Source: Romboutsia faecis (GTDB lineage: Bacteria > Bacillota > Clostridia > Peptostreptococcales > Peptostreptococcaceae). Taken from it: a DNA stretch of 64,000 bases. The stretch is from contig NZ_JACRWE010000003.1 of assembly GCF_014323405.1 (NCBI RefSeq), forward strand, positions 310,001 through 374,000, given 5' to 3'. The notes below the pieces were generated by a model that was given only the letters and a program-made list of their open reading frames with translations, made no database searches and was not told the DNA's origin. How positions within the stretch are numbered: the first letter of the stretch is position 1; the number at the start of each line of letters is the position of its first letter. Shown here piece after piece: positions 47,607 to 56,857 of the stretch. Made by a program: the position numbers and the translations under genes.

Positions 47607-49988
47607 TTATAGATTATATATGTCTGAAAATTCTATATCACATCTTTCCACATGCTTACTTTTTCTATCGATGTCATATTTATTATTACTTTCTTCATTT
47701 AAATTAATAGGCAAGCTGAATATAAATTCTGAACCTTCATTTACTTTGCTCTTTACACTCACCTTCCCACCATGCAGTTCTACTAGATTCTTAACTAAAG
47801 ATAGCCCTATACCACTACCCTCACATTTTCTATTAAGTGACTCATCTACTTGCCCAAATCTATCAAATATCATATCTAATTTATCTATTGGTATACCTAT
47901 ACCACTATCTTTTACAGAAACTACTACTTCATCTACTGTAGAGTTAATATTAACGCTAATAAAACCATTCTCCTGTGTATATTTTATTGCATTAGATAAA
48001 AGATTTAACATTATTCTTTCTATTTTATCTGGGTCACAACAAGTAATTACTTCTTCATTATCTGTATCAAAAACCAGATTTATATTATTATCCTTTGTAT
48101 ATTCAGCTACTGATGTCGTTATATCTTCAATGATATTTACAATATTATTATTAGAACATCTAAGTTCGTACATTCCTATATCCATTTTATTTATATCTAT
48201 TAGGTTATTTACTAACCTTAATAATCTATATGAATTTTGCTTTATGTAATTTGTATATTTTTTTAATGAATCTAATTTTATATTATTATTTTCTATATTT
48301 TTATTAATCACTTGCATAGTACCTAATATAATGTTTATTGGAGTTCTAAATTCATGAGATATATTTGAAAAAAATTCATTTTTTACTATTTCTGATTTAA
48401 CAGCTTCTTCTAAAGTTATTTTTTCTTTTTCTATTTCTAATCTTCTAGTAATATCTTTTGCTGATGTTATATATGCTTCTTGTTCTCCAATATATTTACT
48501 ATTCCATTCAAGATAAATATATTGTCCGTTCTTATGCCTAAATCTTATAATATTTGTAATCACAATGCCTTCTATATCATCTAGTATCTTTTTGCCCTTG
48601 AAGCTTGCTAAATCTTCAGGATGGATAATATCTGTGCATGGCATTGACAATAACTCTTCTTCTGTCCATCCTAAAACGTCATACCAGCTAGAACTTACTC
48701 TCTTTAAATATCCATCTCTTCCTGCTATTGCTACTAAATCAACTGAAATATCTAAATACCTTTCTAATTCTTTTTCTGTATATTCACGCATTTTATTTTC
48801 AACTGACACTTCATATTTAAGTCTTACATTCTTAATTATCATTGCTATTCGATTAGATATATACTTCATATATTCATCACTATTGAACTTTGGTCCATTT
48901 CCATTTCTATAGCTTAAAGTAATAAATCCAATAATTTCTTCATCTAGTTTAATAATATAGTTTCCAGAATAATCAAGTTCATCTACACATTTATAATCTG
49001 GATTTAATGTATTGTCAAACTTTTTTCTCGGAAGTATACGATTAATATATACTCTATATTTATCCGATTTTAATTCATTTAGTTTTACCCGAGTAAATTC
49101 TACATTTTCTAAGTATTTATTTGCATCTTTTAATTTTATAAATGGTACTAAACCTTCTTTATCTATATCGTACAGCATTATAGAAAGACCATCTGCATTT
49201 GTATAATTAATTATATTTTCTCCAATATTAGTTAATATATTTTTTAAGTCATTACAACTTCCATTACTATCACGTTCAAGAGTTGCTATATTATAATTTT
49301 TATATAATTCTTCTGACACTATTTTAGATAAACTGTAATTTTTAGTTGTTGATACAATATACTTAGGTTTTTCATTTTCATCAAATATTGGTGATTTATA
49401 ACTTTCATACCAATAGCTATTTTCTCCTGATAATATCTCTTCATGAAAAATCTTTGGACTCTTATTTTTAAATACTTCTTTATTATTTTCATCAAATACT
49501 TTATATATATTTTCTTCCCAATAATCGCTATTATAAGTTCCAATAATATCTTCTCTTTTTTTATTTAATATATTAGTAAAGGGCTTATTTACATATAAAT
49601 ACTTCCCATAAGCATCTGCAATAAATGTACAAACATTTATATTATCTAAAAGATCTTCTAGCATTTCCATTGTGTATGTTTTTTGATATACTTCTTTACC
49701 TATAATAAAAATACTTTTCTCGTTATTAAAATTTTCTATACTTATATTTGTGTTTATTCTGACTAATTCATTTGATTTAGAATAAAATTCTAATGTTTTA
49801 TTTTCATCTTCTAATCGTTCTACTGATTTTTTATCTTCATTTGTTATTATATTTGAAATACTTGTGTTAAATATTTCACCTTGTTTATAATTTAATCGAT
49901 TTAAAAAACTTTCATTACAAAATATTATTTCACCTTTGTAATTTAATACTATTATATAGTCCCTAATTTTATTGTATATGGATAACAT
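47607..49988 (-). CDS. Orphan multi-PAS sensor histidine kinase
   Basis: 793 aa, cytosolic, no membrane helix. Two N-terminal PAS domains (about 1-100 and 105-220), a GAF-like region (about 240-385), a third PAS (about 405-520, DLVAIAGRDGYLKRVSSSW), then the H-box SNISHEFRTPINIILG, N-box (LLSNAIKYT) and G-boxes (GSGIGLSL). It ends in an unusual tail, DIEFSDIY. No response regulator is adjacent. In Clostridia, orphan kinases of this build often feed Spo0A; that is an inference. It shares the C-terminal tail with the kinase at 62383-63513. Confidence 0.9.
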   Translation of the reverse strand: MLSIYNKIRDYIIVLNYKGEIIFCNESFLNRLNYKQGEIFNTSISNIITNEDKKSVERLEDENKTLEFYSKSNELVRINTNISIENFNNEKSIFIIGKEVYQKTYTMEMLEDLLDNINVCTFIADAYGKYLYVNKPFTNILNKKREDIIGTYNSDYWEENIYKVFDENNKEVFKNKSPKIFHEEILSGENSYWYESYKSPIFDENEKPKYIVSTTKNYSLSKIVSEELYKNYNIATLERDSNGSCNDLKNILTNIGENIINYTNADGLSIMLYDIDKEGLVPFIKLKDANKYLENVEFTRVKLNELKSDKYRVYINRILPRKKFDNTLNPDYKCVDELDYSGNYIIKLDEEIIGFITLSYRNGNGPKFNSDEYMKYISNRIAMIIKNVRLKYEVSVENKMREYTEKELERYLDISVDLVAIAGRDGYLKRVSSSWYDVLGWTEEELLSMPCTDIIHPEDLASFKGKKILDDIEGIVITNIIRFRHKNGQYIYLEWNSKYIGEQEAYITSAKDITRRLEIEKEKITLEEAVKSEIVKNEFFSNISHEFRTPINIILGTMQVINKNIENNNIKLDSLKKYTNYIKQNSYRLLRLVNNLIDINKMDIGMYELRCSNNNIVNIIEDITTSVAEYTKDNNINLVFDTDNEEVITCCDPDKIERIMLNLLSNAIKYTQENGFISVNINSTVDEVVVSVKDSGIGIPIDKLDMIFDRFGQVDESLNRKCEGSGIGLSLVKNLVELHGGKVSVKSKVNEGSEFIFSLPINLNEESNNKYDIDRKSKHVERCDIEFSDIYNL

Positions 49989-50605
49989 TTTATTCCCCTT
50001 TGGCCCAATTATATAACGAATTAATTCATTCCATTTATTGCATATTTTACCATATTTATATAATTTATTTGTATGGAAATCTGTATTTTTAGAAAATAAT
50101 CCATTAATCTGTAGTTAAAACTTATATTTTTATCTCATTCTACATTTTCTTGATTTTATTCATAAACAAGTATTTAACTACTCTAATAATATTTTTTATA
50201 ATTATGATCTTGTCTATAATACTAAATATAAGAAGTGATTAGATAGGGATAATTCTTTTGGATTTTAAACGTATTTTATATACTTAGTTTATCTGCTATT
50301 GTCATTATTAAAACTATTATTCCTTATTTCTTGAATAAAGAAATTAAAAACTAGGATAAAAACATAAAAAAGCAAATCATCTTTCTTCCATATAATTCAA
50401 AAATCATGAGCCATAAGATAAATTAATATTTTAAATTCTAATGCCTAACATAATAGTTATTATAATTAATTTATATTTAAACCATAACCTTAATTAACTT
50501 TAAAAGTAGTTAATAAGCTTTATCCTTACTAACTACTTTTAATATATTATTTATTACATATATTCATTAATAAATATCCCCAGCATTATCTTAAACAAGA
50601 CTATT
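49989..50605. other. 617-bp intergenic region, possibly decayed
   Basis: No convincing gene. On the plus strand at about 50280-50350 a hydrophobic frame (YLVYLLLSLLKLLFLIS) appears between stops, which may be the remains of a membrane protein. The strong hairpin at 50500-50542 ends the phosphoesterase transcript. Confidence 0.45.
50500..50542. terminator. Terminator after the phosphoesterase gene
   Basis: TTAAAAGTAGTTAATAAG pairs with CTTACTAACTACTTTTAA, with one mismatch. Confidence 0.75.
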
Positions 50606-51511
50606 TTAACTATGAGTATTCACGAAATAATCTTCTAAATTTGTAGGTCCTTGCAATACTTCTTTTCCTACATACATGCTACTATCCTCTCTTATCATAA
50701 CACTCCATTTTACTAAACTAATGCAACTATTTTCAATCTCTATTGCTGTAATCGCTGTGGGATGTATACAGCTTCCAGAATTAAAGTACATGTCTTTATT
50801 TACTTGTGCAAAACTAGGTCTATGAGTATGACCTGCAATTAACATTATGTTTTTCTCTTTAGACCATCTCATCAGTTGTCGCTCTATTTTATTCTTCTTT
50901 CTATAATTTTTAGCAGCTCTAGTAGGATCATTAACTCCCCATATTTCAAGAGTTCTCCAAATATAACGAACTAAAAATCTCCCTAGCTTCCATAATCTAT
51001 CATTAATTAAATCACCTTGATGGCCATGTACAAGGAGGATTCTATTTTTTTTATTATCATTATTTTCTAGAATTAATCCTTCATATCCCTTCATAGAAGT
51101 AAATAATGAATAAACAGTTCTTCTTATTGTGCAGTAATATTCCTTATAATGACACTCTAAAAATCTTGTATCACTTTTTTGCATATCATGATTTCCATAA
51201 ATCATATACATTCTGTTAGATTTATAAAATTTAGATAATAATTCGAATGTGCTCCTATGAACTTCAATAATTTGTTCCATACATCTATTTTCCCAAAGCT
51301 CATCTCCATCACCCAATTCAATATATGTGAATCCCATTTTATAGTAACTATTCAGCGCAGCTAAAAAGATATATTGATTATTTAAAAAATTATCTCCTGA
51401 ATTACCACTTCCCCTGTGGCAATCACTCATTATGACAATTTTTGAATTATAATCATAAGGGATGACCTTAGACTTTTCATAAACTTCTGATAAACGTTTA
51501 TATGTGTTCAT
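50606..51511 (-). CDS. Calcineurin-like metallophosphoesterase
   Basis: 301 aa. All blocks of the binuclear metal site are present: SDCHRG (D-x-H), ELGDGDELW, IYGNHDMQ (GNHD), LLVHGHQGD and AGHTHRPSF. No signal peptide. Substrates of the family include phosphoproteins, nucleotides and lipid-linked pyrophosphates. The start overlaps the upstream membrane-protein gene by 14 bp; the two probably act together, the phosphoesterase perhaps recruited to the membrane. Confidence 0.88.
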   Translation of the reverse strand: MNTYKRLSEVYEKSKVIPYDYNSKIVIMSDCHRGSGNSGDNFLNNQYIFLAALNSYYKMGFTYIELGDGDELWENRCMEQIIEVHRSTFELLSKFYKSNRMYMIYGNHDMQKSDTRFLECHYKEYYCTIRRTVYSLFTSMKGYEGLILENNDNKKNRILLVHGHQGDLINDRLWKLGRFLVRYIWRTLEIWGVNDPTRAAKNYRKKNKIERQLMRWSKEKNIMLIAGHTHRPSFAQVNKDMYFNSGSCIHPTAITAIEIENSCISLVKWSVMIREDSSMYVGKEVLQGPTNLEDYFVNTHS

Positions 51512-52457
51512 TATCTACCATCTCATTCCTATTCAAATAAGATGAAATTTCTTTATAAGCATTTTGTAATTTTTTCTTTCTACTATTACCTGCTACTATT
51601 TTAAATAAAGCCGGATAGTATAATCGTAAAAAGTCAATTTTATCTATTGTTCTTATAAAATCTCTAGTAATTAAATTATAAAACTTACAGTAAAATTTGT
51701 TCATCAATTGAATAAAAGGTATTACCAATTTATAATGATTACGTGGTTGTTCTGACTTAGGAGCATCAAAGTTCAAATAAACCATATGACTAACCACCTT
51801 AAATTCATTGTCTGTATAACCTAATTTTTTTAATCCATTTAAAAATGCATCTCTCATACATACATTAGGAAAAATTATCCTAGTTTCCATTGATAAATGG
51901 CTAGGTGATGAAAATACACCTACATCAAAGCCTGTTAACCACCAATGACGTTCTTTTCTTTGGAATAGTTCTTTTTTATTTATTTTAAGCTCAAATCTCA
52001 TATTTAATAATTCTTCATCTGTTACAGCTTCAAAAAACGGTCCGGAGTAAATACCTGGTATATTGATATCATCCTTATTGGTTACATATATACCAATTTC
52101 ACCACCAGTAGTCATACCATATTGTCCTTTCCAAAACTCAATAAGCCATCTTCTTTTATCATATTCAAAATAAATAGGTTCACTATCAATAATCATATTC
52201 AAAGAAGGAGCTACTTCATCATAAAACCTACAATATCCTACTTCTCTTTGCCAAGGATACATATGTGAGCATATAATATCATTAGTTGGATCATATGCAA
52301 AACCATATAAATTTAATGCATCATTAATATCTTTAATTTTTTCCTCATCAGTTCTTTGTAATACACTATTAATCGCTTGTTTTCTTTGTACTAGCCATTT
52401 ATATAAAAGTGGAACAAGTATAATTATAATAATAGCTATAATCCAATTTTGCTCCAT
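51498..52457 (-). CDS. Membrane-anchored hypothetical protein, 319 aa
   Basis: One N-terminal membrane helix (NWIIAIIIIILVPLLYKWLV, about 4-23) followed by a cytosolic domain of ~290 residues with many aromatic residues (YEFDKRRWLIEFWKGQYG-like stretch near 100). The family looks like clostridial DUF4474-type proteins, but I am not certain. The ATG at 52457 is chosen since GGAGG lies inside the first codons of a longer frame at 52472. Coupled to the phosphoesterase gene. Confidence 0.68.
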   Translation of the reverse strand: MEQNWIIAIIIIILVPLLYKWLVQRKQAINSVLQRTDEEKIKDINDALNLYGFAYDPTNDIICSHMYPWQREVGYCRFYDEVAPSLNMIIDSEPIYFEYDKRRWLIEFWKGQYGMTTGGEIGIYVTNKDDINIPGIYSGPFFEAVTDEELLNMRFELKINKKELFQRKERHWWLTGFDVGVFSSPSHLSMETRIIFPNVCMRDAFLNGLKKLGYTDNEFKVVSHMVYLNFDAPKSEQPRNHYKLVIPFIQLMNKFYCKFYNLITRDFIRTIDKIDFLRLYYPALFKIVAGNSRKKKLQNAYKEISSYLNRNEMVDNEHI

Positions 52458-52570
52458 ACACTCAACCTCCATATAAAATATGTTTCATATTATTATATTT
52501 ATATTCGATATTTTTTGTTACATTTTTACATTTATTTCCATAATTTATAAAAATAAATTCAACAATTCAA

Positions 52571-52607
52571 ATTAAAAGGTGCTAGATATTATCTAGCACC
52601 TTTTAAT
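52571..52607. terminator. Terminator after the single BFD gene
   Basis: ATTAAAAGGTGCTAGAT / ATCTAGCACCTTTTAAT, a perfect 17-bp stem with a 3-base loop. Confidence 0.87.
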
Positions 52608-52627
52608 CAGTATGTAAAAATACTATA

Positions 52628-52807
52628 TTATAATTCAATTAATTTAGAAAATATATCTCTTACATTCATAGTACATCTTTTGCATCTTGTACCTACCTTA
52701 ATAGTATTTTGAACATCCTCAAATACTTTAGCTCCATTTTCTATTTCTCTTACTAAATCACCAATTGTTACATTAGTACAACGGCACACAACTTGTTCTT
52801 TATCCAT
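52628..52807 (-). CDS. Single BFD-like [2Fe-2S] protein
   Basis: 59 aa from the ATG at 52807 (AGGAG ten bases upstream; the longer frame uses a TTG at 52816 too close to it). VCRCTNVTIGDLV and TRCKRC give the C-x-C plus C-x2-C ligands of one [2Fe-2S] cluster. Likely an electron carrier or bacterioferritin-associated ferredoxin. No bacterioferritin gene is nearby. Confidence 0.85.
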   Translation of the reverse strand: MDKEQVVCRCTNVTIGDLVREIENGAKVFEDVQNTIKVGTRCKRCTMNVRDIFSKLIEL

Positions 52808-52972
52808 TAGTTGCAATCTCCTTTTGTCTATTTTATGTAGTTTCTATACTGTAAATTATTACAATAAAAATGTCAATATAAAAATATTTATAAATATAAT
52901 TTAAGTTCTAAATTAACCTATTCTACTCCCCCTAGAATAACACTACAACCTTATATTCTTTTTCTTATTCTT

Positions 52973-53869
52973 TTAAAACCAACTAATTTGAGTTTTTTCA
53001 TATACTCTTTTATAATCATATATAATATCTTTCATATTATACAAAAGATTATACTTTTCACACTCTTCTTTAAAAACCTTAAGCAAATGATCATAGTTTC
53101 TAGATCTATTTTCATAAGACTCACCATAAGTTTCAATATATTTTTTATCTAACTCTTGGTTTGGGAATATTCTTCTTAATTGTTCAAAATAATATTCTCT
53201 TTGATTTTGTCTTAGGGTAACACCTAATCCATAAGAAAATACAAATTTGGCTCCATATTCATAAGCTGATTTTATAATATTTCTTATATTTTCTTCATTA
53301 TCATTTATAAAAGGTAAAACTGGTATTAATAAAACACCTACATATATTCCATTGTCTGATAGCTGTTTTATTGCCTTTAATCTATCAGATGTTGGACATA
53401 CATTTCTTTCAATTTTTTTACATAGTTCATCATCGTATGTAGTTATTGTCATTTTTATTAAAGTAGGTGAATGACTTTGTATTTTTTTTAGTATGTCTAT
53501 ATCTCTAGTGATTAAATCACTTTTGGTTGCAATAGAAATCCCAAATCTATTTTCATTAATTAACTTTAATGCTTCTCTAGTCAACTTATATTTCTTTTCA
53601 AAGGGATTATATGGATCACTCATAGCCCCTGTTCCCACTACACCTTTATTTCTTTTTGATTTTAGGTCTTTTTTTATTATATCTGTTGAATTTTCTTTAA
53701 TTCTTACTCTATCAAATTCTATTATTTGATAGCAGTTGCTTCTAGAGTCACAGTATATGCATCCATGGCAACAACCTTTGTATATATTCATATTGTAGTT
53801 TATTCCAAACCAATGTTGATTTTCTTTATAACTAGATGATATTATTGTTTTGGTTGGCATAAATTCCAT
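52973..53869 (-). CDS. Radical SAM protein, SPL/COG1533 family
   Basis: 298 aa. The cluster motif is in YKGCCHGCIYCDSR, fitting C-x3-C-x2-C, and binds the [4Fe-4S] cluster that cleaves S-adenosylmethionine. GTGAMSDPYNPFEKK and GISIATKSDLITRDIDIL follow the barrel. It is related to, but shorter than, spore photoproduct lyase; the COG1533 group has mostly unknown substrates. Monocistronic. Repair in spores is possible but unproven. Confidence 0.85.
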   Translation of the reverse strand: MEFMPTKTIISSSYKENQHWFGINYNMNIYKGCCHGCIYCDSRSNCYQIIEFDRVRIKENSTDIIKKDLKSKRNKGVVGTGAMSDPYNPFEKKYKLTREALKLINENRFGISIATKSDLITRDIDILKKIQSHSPTLIKMTITTYDDELCKKIERNVCPTSDRLKAIKQLSDNGIYVGVLLIPVLPFINDNEENIRNIIKSAYEYGAKFVFSYGLGVTLRQNQREYYFEQLRRIFPNQELDKKYIETYGESYENRSRNYDHLLKVFKEECEKYNLLYNMKDIIYDYKRVYEKTQISWF

Positions 53870-54022
53870 AAAATATCATTCCTTTCAATTTAAATACTTG
53901 TTTATTTTATAATAAAATTTTAGATTTGAATAGGATAGCAAATTATATTGTACATAAATATACAGAGTTTAATAAAGTAGCAAAGAAATTAATTTTTTTA
54001 CTTTAGTCATAATACAATACTC

Positions 54023-54065
54023 AATGTGATATATATGTATTAAGTAGATATAAATATATCACATT
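54023..54065. promoter_or_regulatory. Inverted repeat upstream of the DUF3796-like/XRE pair
   Basis: The 12-bp perfect arms AATGTGATATAT (54023-54034) and ATATATCACATT (54054-54065) flank a TATAAA-like -10. Likely operator for the XRE repressor encoded in the operon. Confidence 0.6.
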
Positions 54066-54084
54066 AACGGGGGGAGATTTATTT

Positions 54085-54447
54085 ATGAATGGGTTAAATA
54101 AGTGCTCAATTTTATTCGCACTTTTTGGATTTTTAGGTTTTAAGGAATTAAACGGAGATCCACTAAGTCTTCTATCTTTTGGTTTCTTTGGATATCTTTC
54201 TTATATTTGGTGGAATAAGCTTGGAGATTGTGAAGATGAGAGATTGATTTATAATAAACAACGAGCAGGTTCCATAGCTTTTTATACGGGATTTGTTCTT
54301 GTAGTTGTCGCAAGCGTATTAATTAGACTATATACAGTAGATATACTAATACTTTATAGATTACAAGTATTAATAATTGCACTTTCTTTTGCAATATCAA
54401 TGAATTTATGGGCATTTTTAACTTATAAATTTGATATGGGTAATTAA
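54085..54447 (+). CDS. DUF3796-like membrane protein
   Basis: 120 aa with four hydrophobic segments (about 8-22, 30-46, 70-88 and 92-112). The opening KCSILFALFGFLGFKE and YIWWNKLGDCEDERL resemble DUF3796 proteins, which typically precede a small XRE regulator, as here (5-bp gap). GGGGGGAGA precedes the ATG. Role unknown. Confidence 0.75.
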   Translation: MNGLNKCSILFALFGFLGFKELNGDPLSLLSFGFFGYLSYIWWNKLGDCEDERLIYNKQRAGSIAFYTGFVLVVVASVLIRLYTVDILILYRLQVLIIALSFAISMNLWAFLTYKFDMGN

Positions 54448-54452
54448 AAATT

Positions 54453-54659
54453 ATGGCTAAGTTTATTAGTAATTTAAAAAAGTATCGTCAATTTAATGAA
54501 TTAACTCAAGAGGAATTGGCTAATAAGGTTAATGTTAGAAGAGAAACAATAGCTCGATTAGAAAATGCAAAATATAATCCTTCTCTTGAGTTAGCTGTTA
54601 GGATTTCTAAGGAATTAAATACTCCTATTGAAGAATTATTTATATTTAATTTTGAATAG
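54453..54659 (+). CDS. Small XRE family transcriptional regulator
   Basis: 68 aa, almost entirely one helix-turn-helix: LTQEELANKVNVRRETIARLENAKYNPSLELAVRI, then NTPIEELF. Typical YozG-like regulator partnered with a small membrane protein. Probably autoregulates through the 12-bp inverted repeat upstream of the operon. Confidence 0.9.
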   Translation: MAKFISNLKKYRQFNELTQEELANKVNVRRETIARLENAKYNPSLELAVRISKELNTPIEELFIFNFE

Positions 54660-54666
54660 ATGTTAA

Positions 54667-54709
54667 AATAACCCTATCATAGTTATTAGGATACTATGAT
54701 AGGGTTATT
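54667..54709. terminator. Terminator after the XRE gene
   Basis: AATAACCCTATCATAGT / ACTATGATAGGGTTATT, a perfect 17-bp stem. Confidence 0.87.
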
Positions 54710-54810
54710 ATTCATTTATAAACCTATTTTATTTATATATGATTACAACTTTTCATAATTGATAATTTTAGTTTTCTTTATTTAAAGAATAATTAAAACT
54801 AGACAATTTT

Positions 54811-55017
54811 TTAATATCCTAATTCTTCTAGTATTTCTGAAAGTACTCTACATCTTTCAACTAATAATTCACCTTGATTATTAGGCTCATTAGCTAAAAT
54901 AATTATATCTTTATCTAAATTTTCGTTATATGCACTCTTCTTAACACCAATGTCTATTTTTTCTATATCTGAGCTAGGAACTCTATATCCATCTACATCT
55001 TTATATTTCCTCCACAT
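54811..55017 (-). CDS. Hypothetical 68-aa protein downstream of the GIY-YIG gene
   Basis: Not recognised. Soluble and acidic (MWRKYKDVDGYRVPSSDIEKI ...). It overlaps the upstream GIY-YIG gene by 17 bp, and its own ribosome binding site is weak, so it depends on translational coupling or is a remnant. No stop-free continuation in another frame suggests that it was once fused to its neighbour. Confidence 0.5.
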   Translation of the reverse strand: MWRKYKDVDGYRVPSSDIEKIDIGVKKSAYNENLDKDIIILANEPNNQGELLVERCRVLSEILEELGY

Positions 55018-55351
55018 TTTCTTCTGTAAACTTATCCTTACACATTTCTCTTAATATTCTTAAATCTTCACTATAATCAACCTTACTTTCGTCTTTGTCA
55101 TAAGGTAATACTTCTACTGTTCTTATTTCAAAGTTTTCTTCTTTATTTTCATTCCAATCCTTTTGCAATTTTTTACATTTATGATTATTGAAATTTAATT
55201 TGAATCTATCGCCATTTATAGTTGCTTTTATATTTTTGTCACAACCTAAATAAACTATATTTGTTTTTTTAGACTTAAACATATATACACCCATCTCTGG
55301 TTTCATTTCTTTGTATTGTTGTAATAATTCTTTTTTTCTTTGTCTATCCAT
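55001..55351 (-). CDS. GIY-YIG nuclease family protein
   Basis: 116 aa. GVYMFKSKKTNIVYLGC near residue 21 is a GIY-YIG-type motif (G-V-Y ... V-Y-L-G), followed by QKDWNENKEENFEIRTVEVLPYDKDES. Small clostridial proteins of this kind carry a degenerate catalytic motif; nuclease activity is not assured since the usual Arg and Glu are hard to place. AGGAGAT precedes the ATG. Upstream lies a stretch of decayed DNA. Confidence 0.72.
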   Translation of the reverse strand: MDRQRKKELLQQYKEMKPEMGVYMFKSKKTNIVYLGCDKNIKATINGDRFKLNFNNHKCKKLQKDWNENKEENFEIRTVEVLPYDKDESKVDYSEDLRILREMCKDKFTEENVEEI

Positions 55352-55572
55352 AATTAATCTCCTATCTATTATTAGTCCTCTATTCAGGTTAATATTCTAC
55401 AAATGCATTTACAAATATGTTTTGTTACTATACCTATAATTTATATCATTTTAGACTACTAAACAATAAATGCTCCGTAGAGTTGAACTCTATAGATCTC
55501 TTATTATCAAGTAATAAATTTTTAATATGCTTACTGAAAAGCCATTTAAATACAAATATTCTAAGTAATATA

Positions 55573-55929
55573 TTAAATTATTACATCAAAATTAGCTCTC
55601 AAATCATTTATAGACTCCAAAGCTATCCTTTCATCTTCATTTATTCTAATTCATCTGCTAACTTCGGATGAATACAAACATATGCATCTTTAGGCCATTT
55701 CTATTTTCACCTTAAGGTAATTCATAGATAATACCAGTTATATCACATAGCATTCCTTTTGAGCATTTTTTAAGTAACTCAAAAGCATCCCTTGGTGTTT
55801 ATCAATTATCTAATAAACTATCCATCCCTAAAACTTTTCCTCTATTGAATATTATCTCATAGTCAGTTAGTTCCACTTCTTCCTTTTATATAATATGGTT
55901 TACTTTAGATAATCTTCTAAATCTTCCAT
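55573..55929 (-). pseudogene. Decayed protein gene with several stops and frameshifts
   Basis: The reading frame begins MEDLEDYLK with an upstream GGGATAAGGA, meets a stop, and continues after a frame change as EEVELTDYEIIFNRGKVLG, then stops at DN** and again after CDITGIIYELP. In another frame it goes on as KWPKDAYVCIHPKLADELE, and in a third as INEDERIALESINDLRANF. The pieces are protein-like and ordered, so this is a degraded gene. Family not recognised. Confidence 0.65.
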
Positions 55930-56001
55930 TAATGTTCCTTATCCCTCTAAGCGACTTTAACTTATATAGATTTCATTTACCATCTTATACATTTCTTTAA
56001 T

Positions 56002-56130
56002 ATATTTTGCAAAATATTAAAATATATAATTGCATATAGAGACTTCACAGAAGATGACAAAGAAGAATTTTTAAGATTACTTAAAAAACTTAGTTCTAAC
56101 TTTAAGAATGAAAATGAAAAGTATAAATAA
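56002..56130 (+). pseudogene. C-terminal remnant of a MarR-like regulator
   Basis: A short plus-strand frame ends in YRDFTEDDKEEFLRLLKKL before TAA at 56128-56130. The pattern of an acidic turn and a leucine-rich last helix is that of MarR-family C-termini. The upstream DNA-binding part is missing. It may have been the regulator of the convergent nitroreductase gene; that is speculative. Confidence 0.4.
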
Positions 56131-56163
56131 AAAATGCCTCACTAAATGGGACATTTTTTATTT
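56125..56163. terminator. Terminator after the nitroreductase gene
   Basis: AAATAAAAAATG / CATTTTTTATTT with a 15-base partly paired loop. Confidence 0.62.
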
Positions 56164-56176
56164 ACTCTATATTTTA

Positions 56177-56815
56177 CTAATCTATAAATGTTACTACTTC
56201 TTCAAGAGGTTTACGAGATGGCTTAGGAGAAGTATTATCTTCTGCAACTCCTAAGGATATCATAGACATTAATTCAAATCCAGGTTTATCAAGTCCAATT
56301 AACTTTTCTATTTCTAATTTAGCATGAGTAGGTCCTGTCATATAACAAGTTCCATATCCTTTTTCTGTTGCTGCTAATAAGAAGTTTTCAACTGCAGCAC
56401 CTATTCCTTGAGCTGCTGATTGAGGAGATACTAACATGTCTAAAACTTCTTTAGATGCATTATTTTCCTTCAATATCTTATACTCTATCATTTTATATTC
56501 TGATCCATATACCATTATTACTACTGGTGCATTTTTAAAACAAGTATAATAATTTATTACACTCATATGTATCTTTTTATCTTTTTCAGTTTTCGCTATT
56601 TCACCTAAATTTTCATGACTTTTGGTTACTATCTCAGCCATTTTATTTATTATTTCACGATTAGTAACTACAACAAAATTCCAATTTTGTTGATGCTTTG
56701 GTGAAGGTGCTGCAGTTGCAGCTTCTAACATTTCTAATATGTCCTCTTTAGGTACTACTTCATCTTTGAATCTTCTTACACTTTTACGAGCATGTATTGC
56801 GTCTAAAACGTTCAT
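56177..56815 (-). CDS. Nitroreductase family protein
   Basis: 212 aa, FMN-dependent fold. The opening AIHARKSVRRFKDEVV is the FMN-binding arginine cluster; AAPSPKHQQNW and SAAQGIGAAVENFLLAATEKGYGTCYM are conserved. It reduces nitro compounds, quinones or flavins with NAD(P)H. AGGAGAATAG precedes the ATG. The promoter region has repeated AGTTTGACAT elements. Confidence 0.88.
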   Translation of the reverse strand: MNVLDAIHARKSVRRFKDEVVPKEDILEMLEAATAAPSPKHQQNWNFVVVTNREIINKMAEIVTKSHENLGEIAKTEKDKKIHMSVINYYTCFKNAPVVIMVYGSEYKMIEYKILKENNASKEVLDMLVSPQSAAQGIGAAVENFLLAATEKGYGTCYMTGPTHAKLEIEKLIGLDKPGFELMSMISLGVAEDNTSPKPSRKPLEEVVTFID

Positions 56816-56857
56816 TTCTATTCTCCTTTTAAATGTCCTTAAGATATAAGATTATTT

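Noticed and set aside
49319-49543. 74-codon minus-strand frame in the PAS kinase
   Set aside because: It lies in another frame of the kinase, whose PAS domains are continuous there.
55417-55671. 84-codon plus-strand frame
   Set aside because: It is antisense to a decayed minus-strand gene and has no ribosome binding site.
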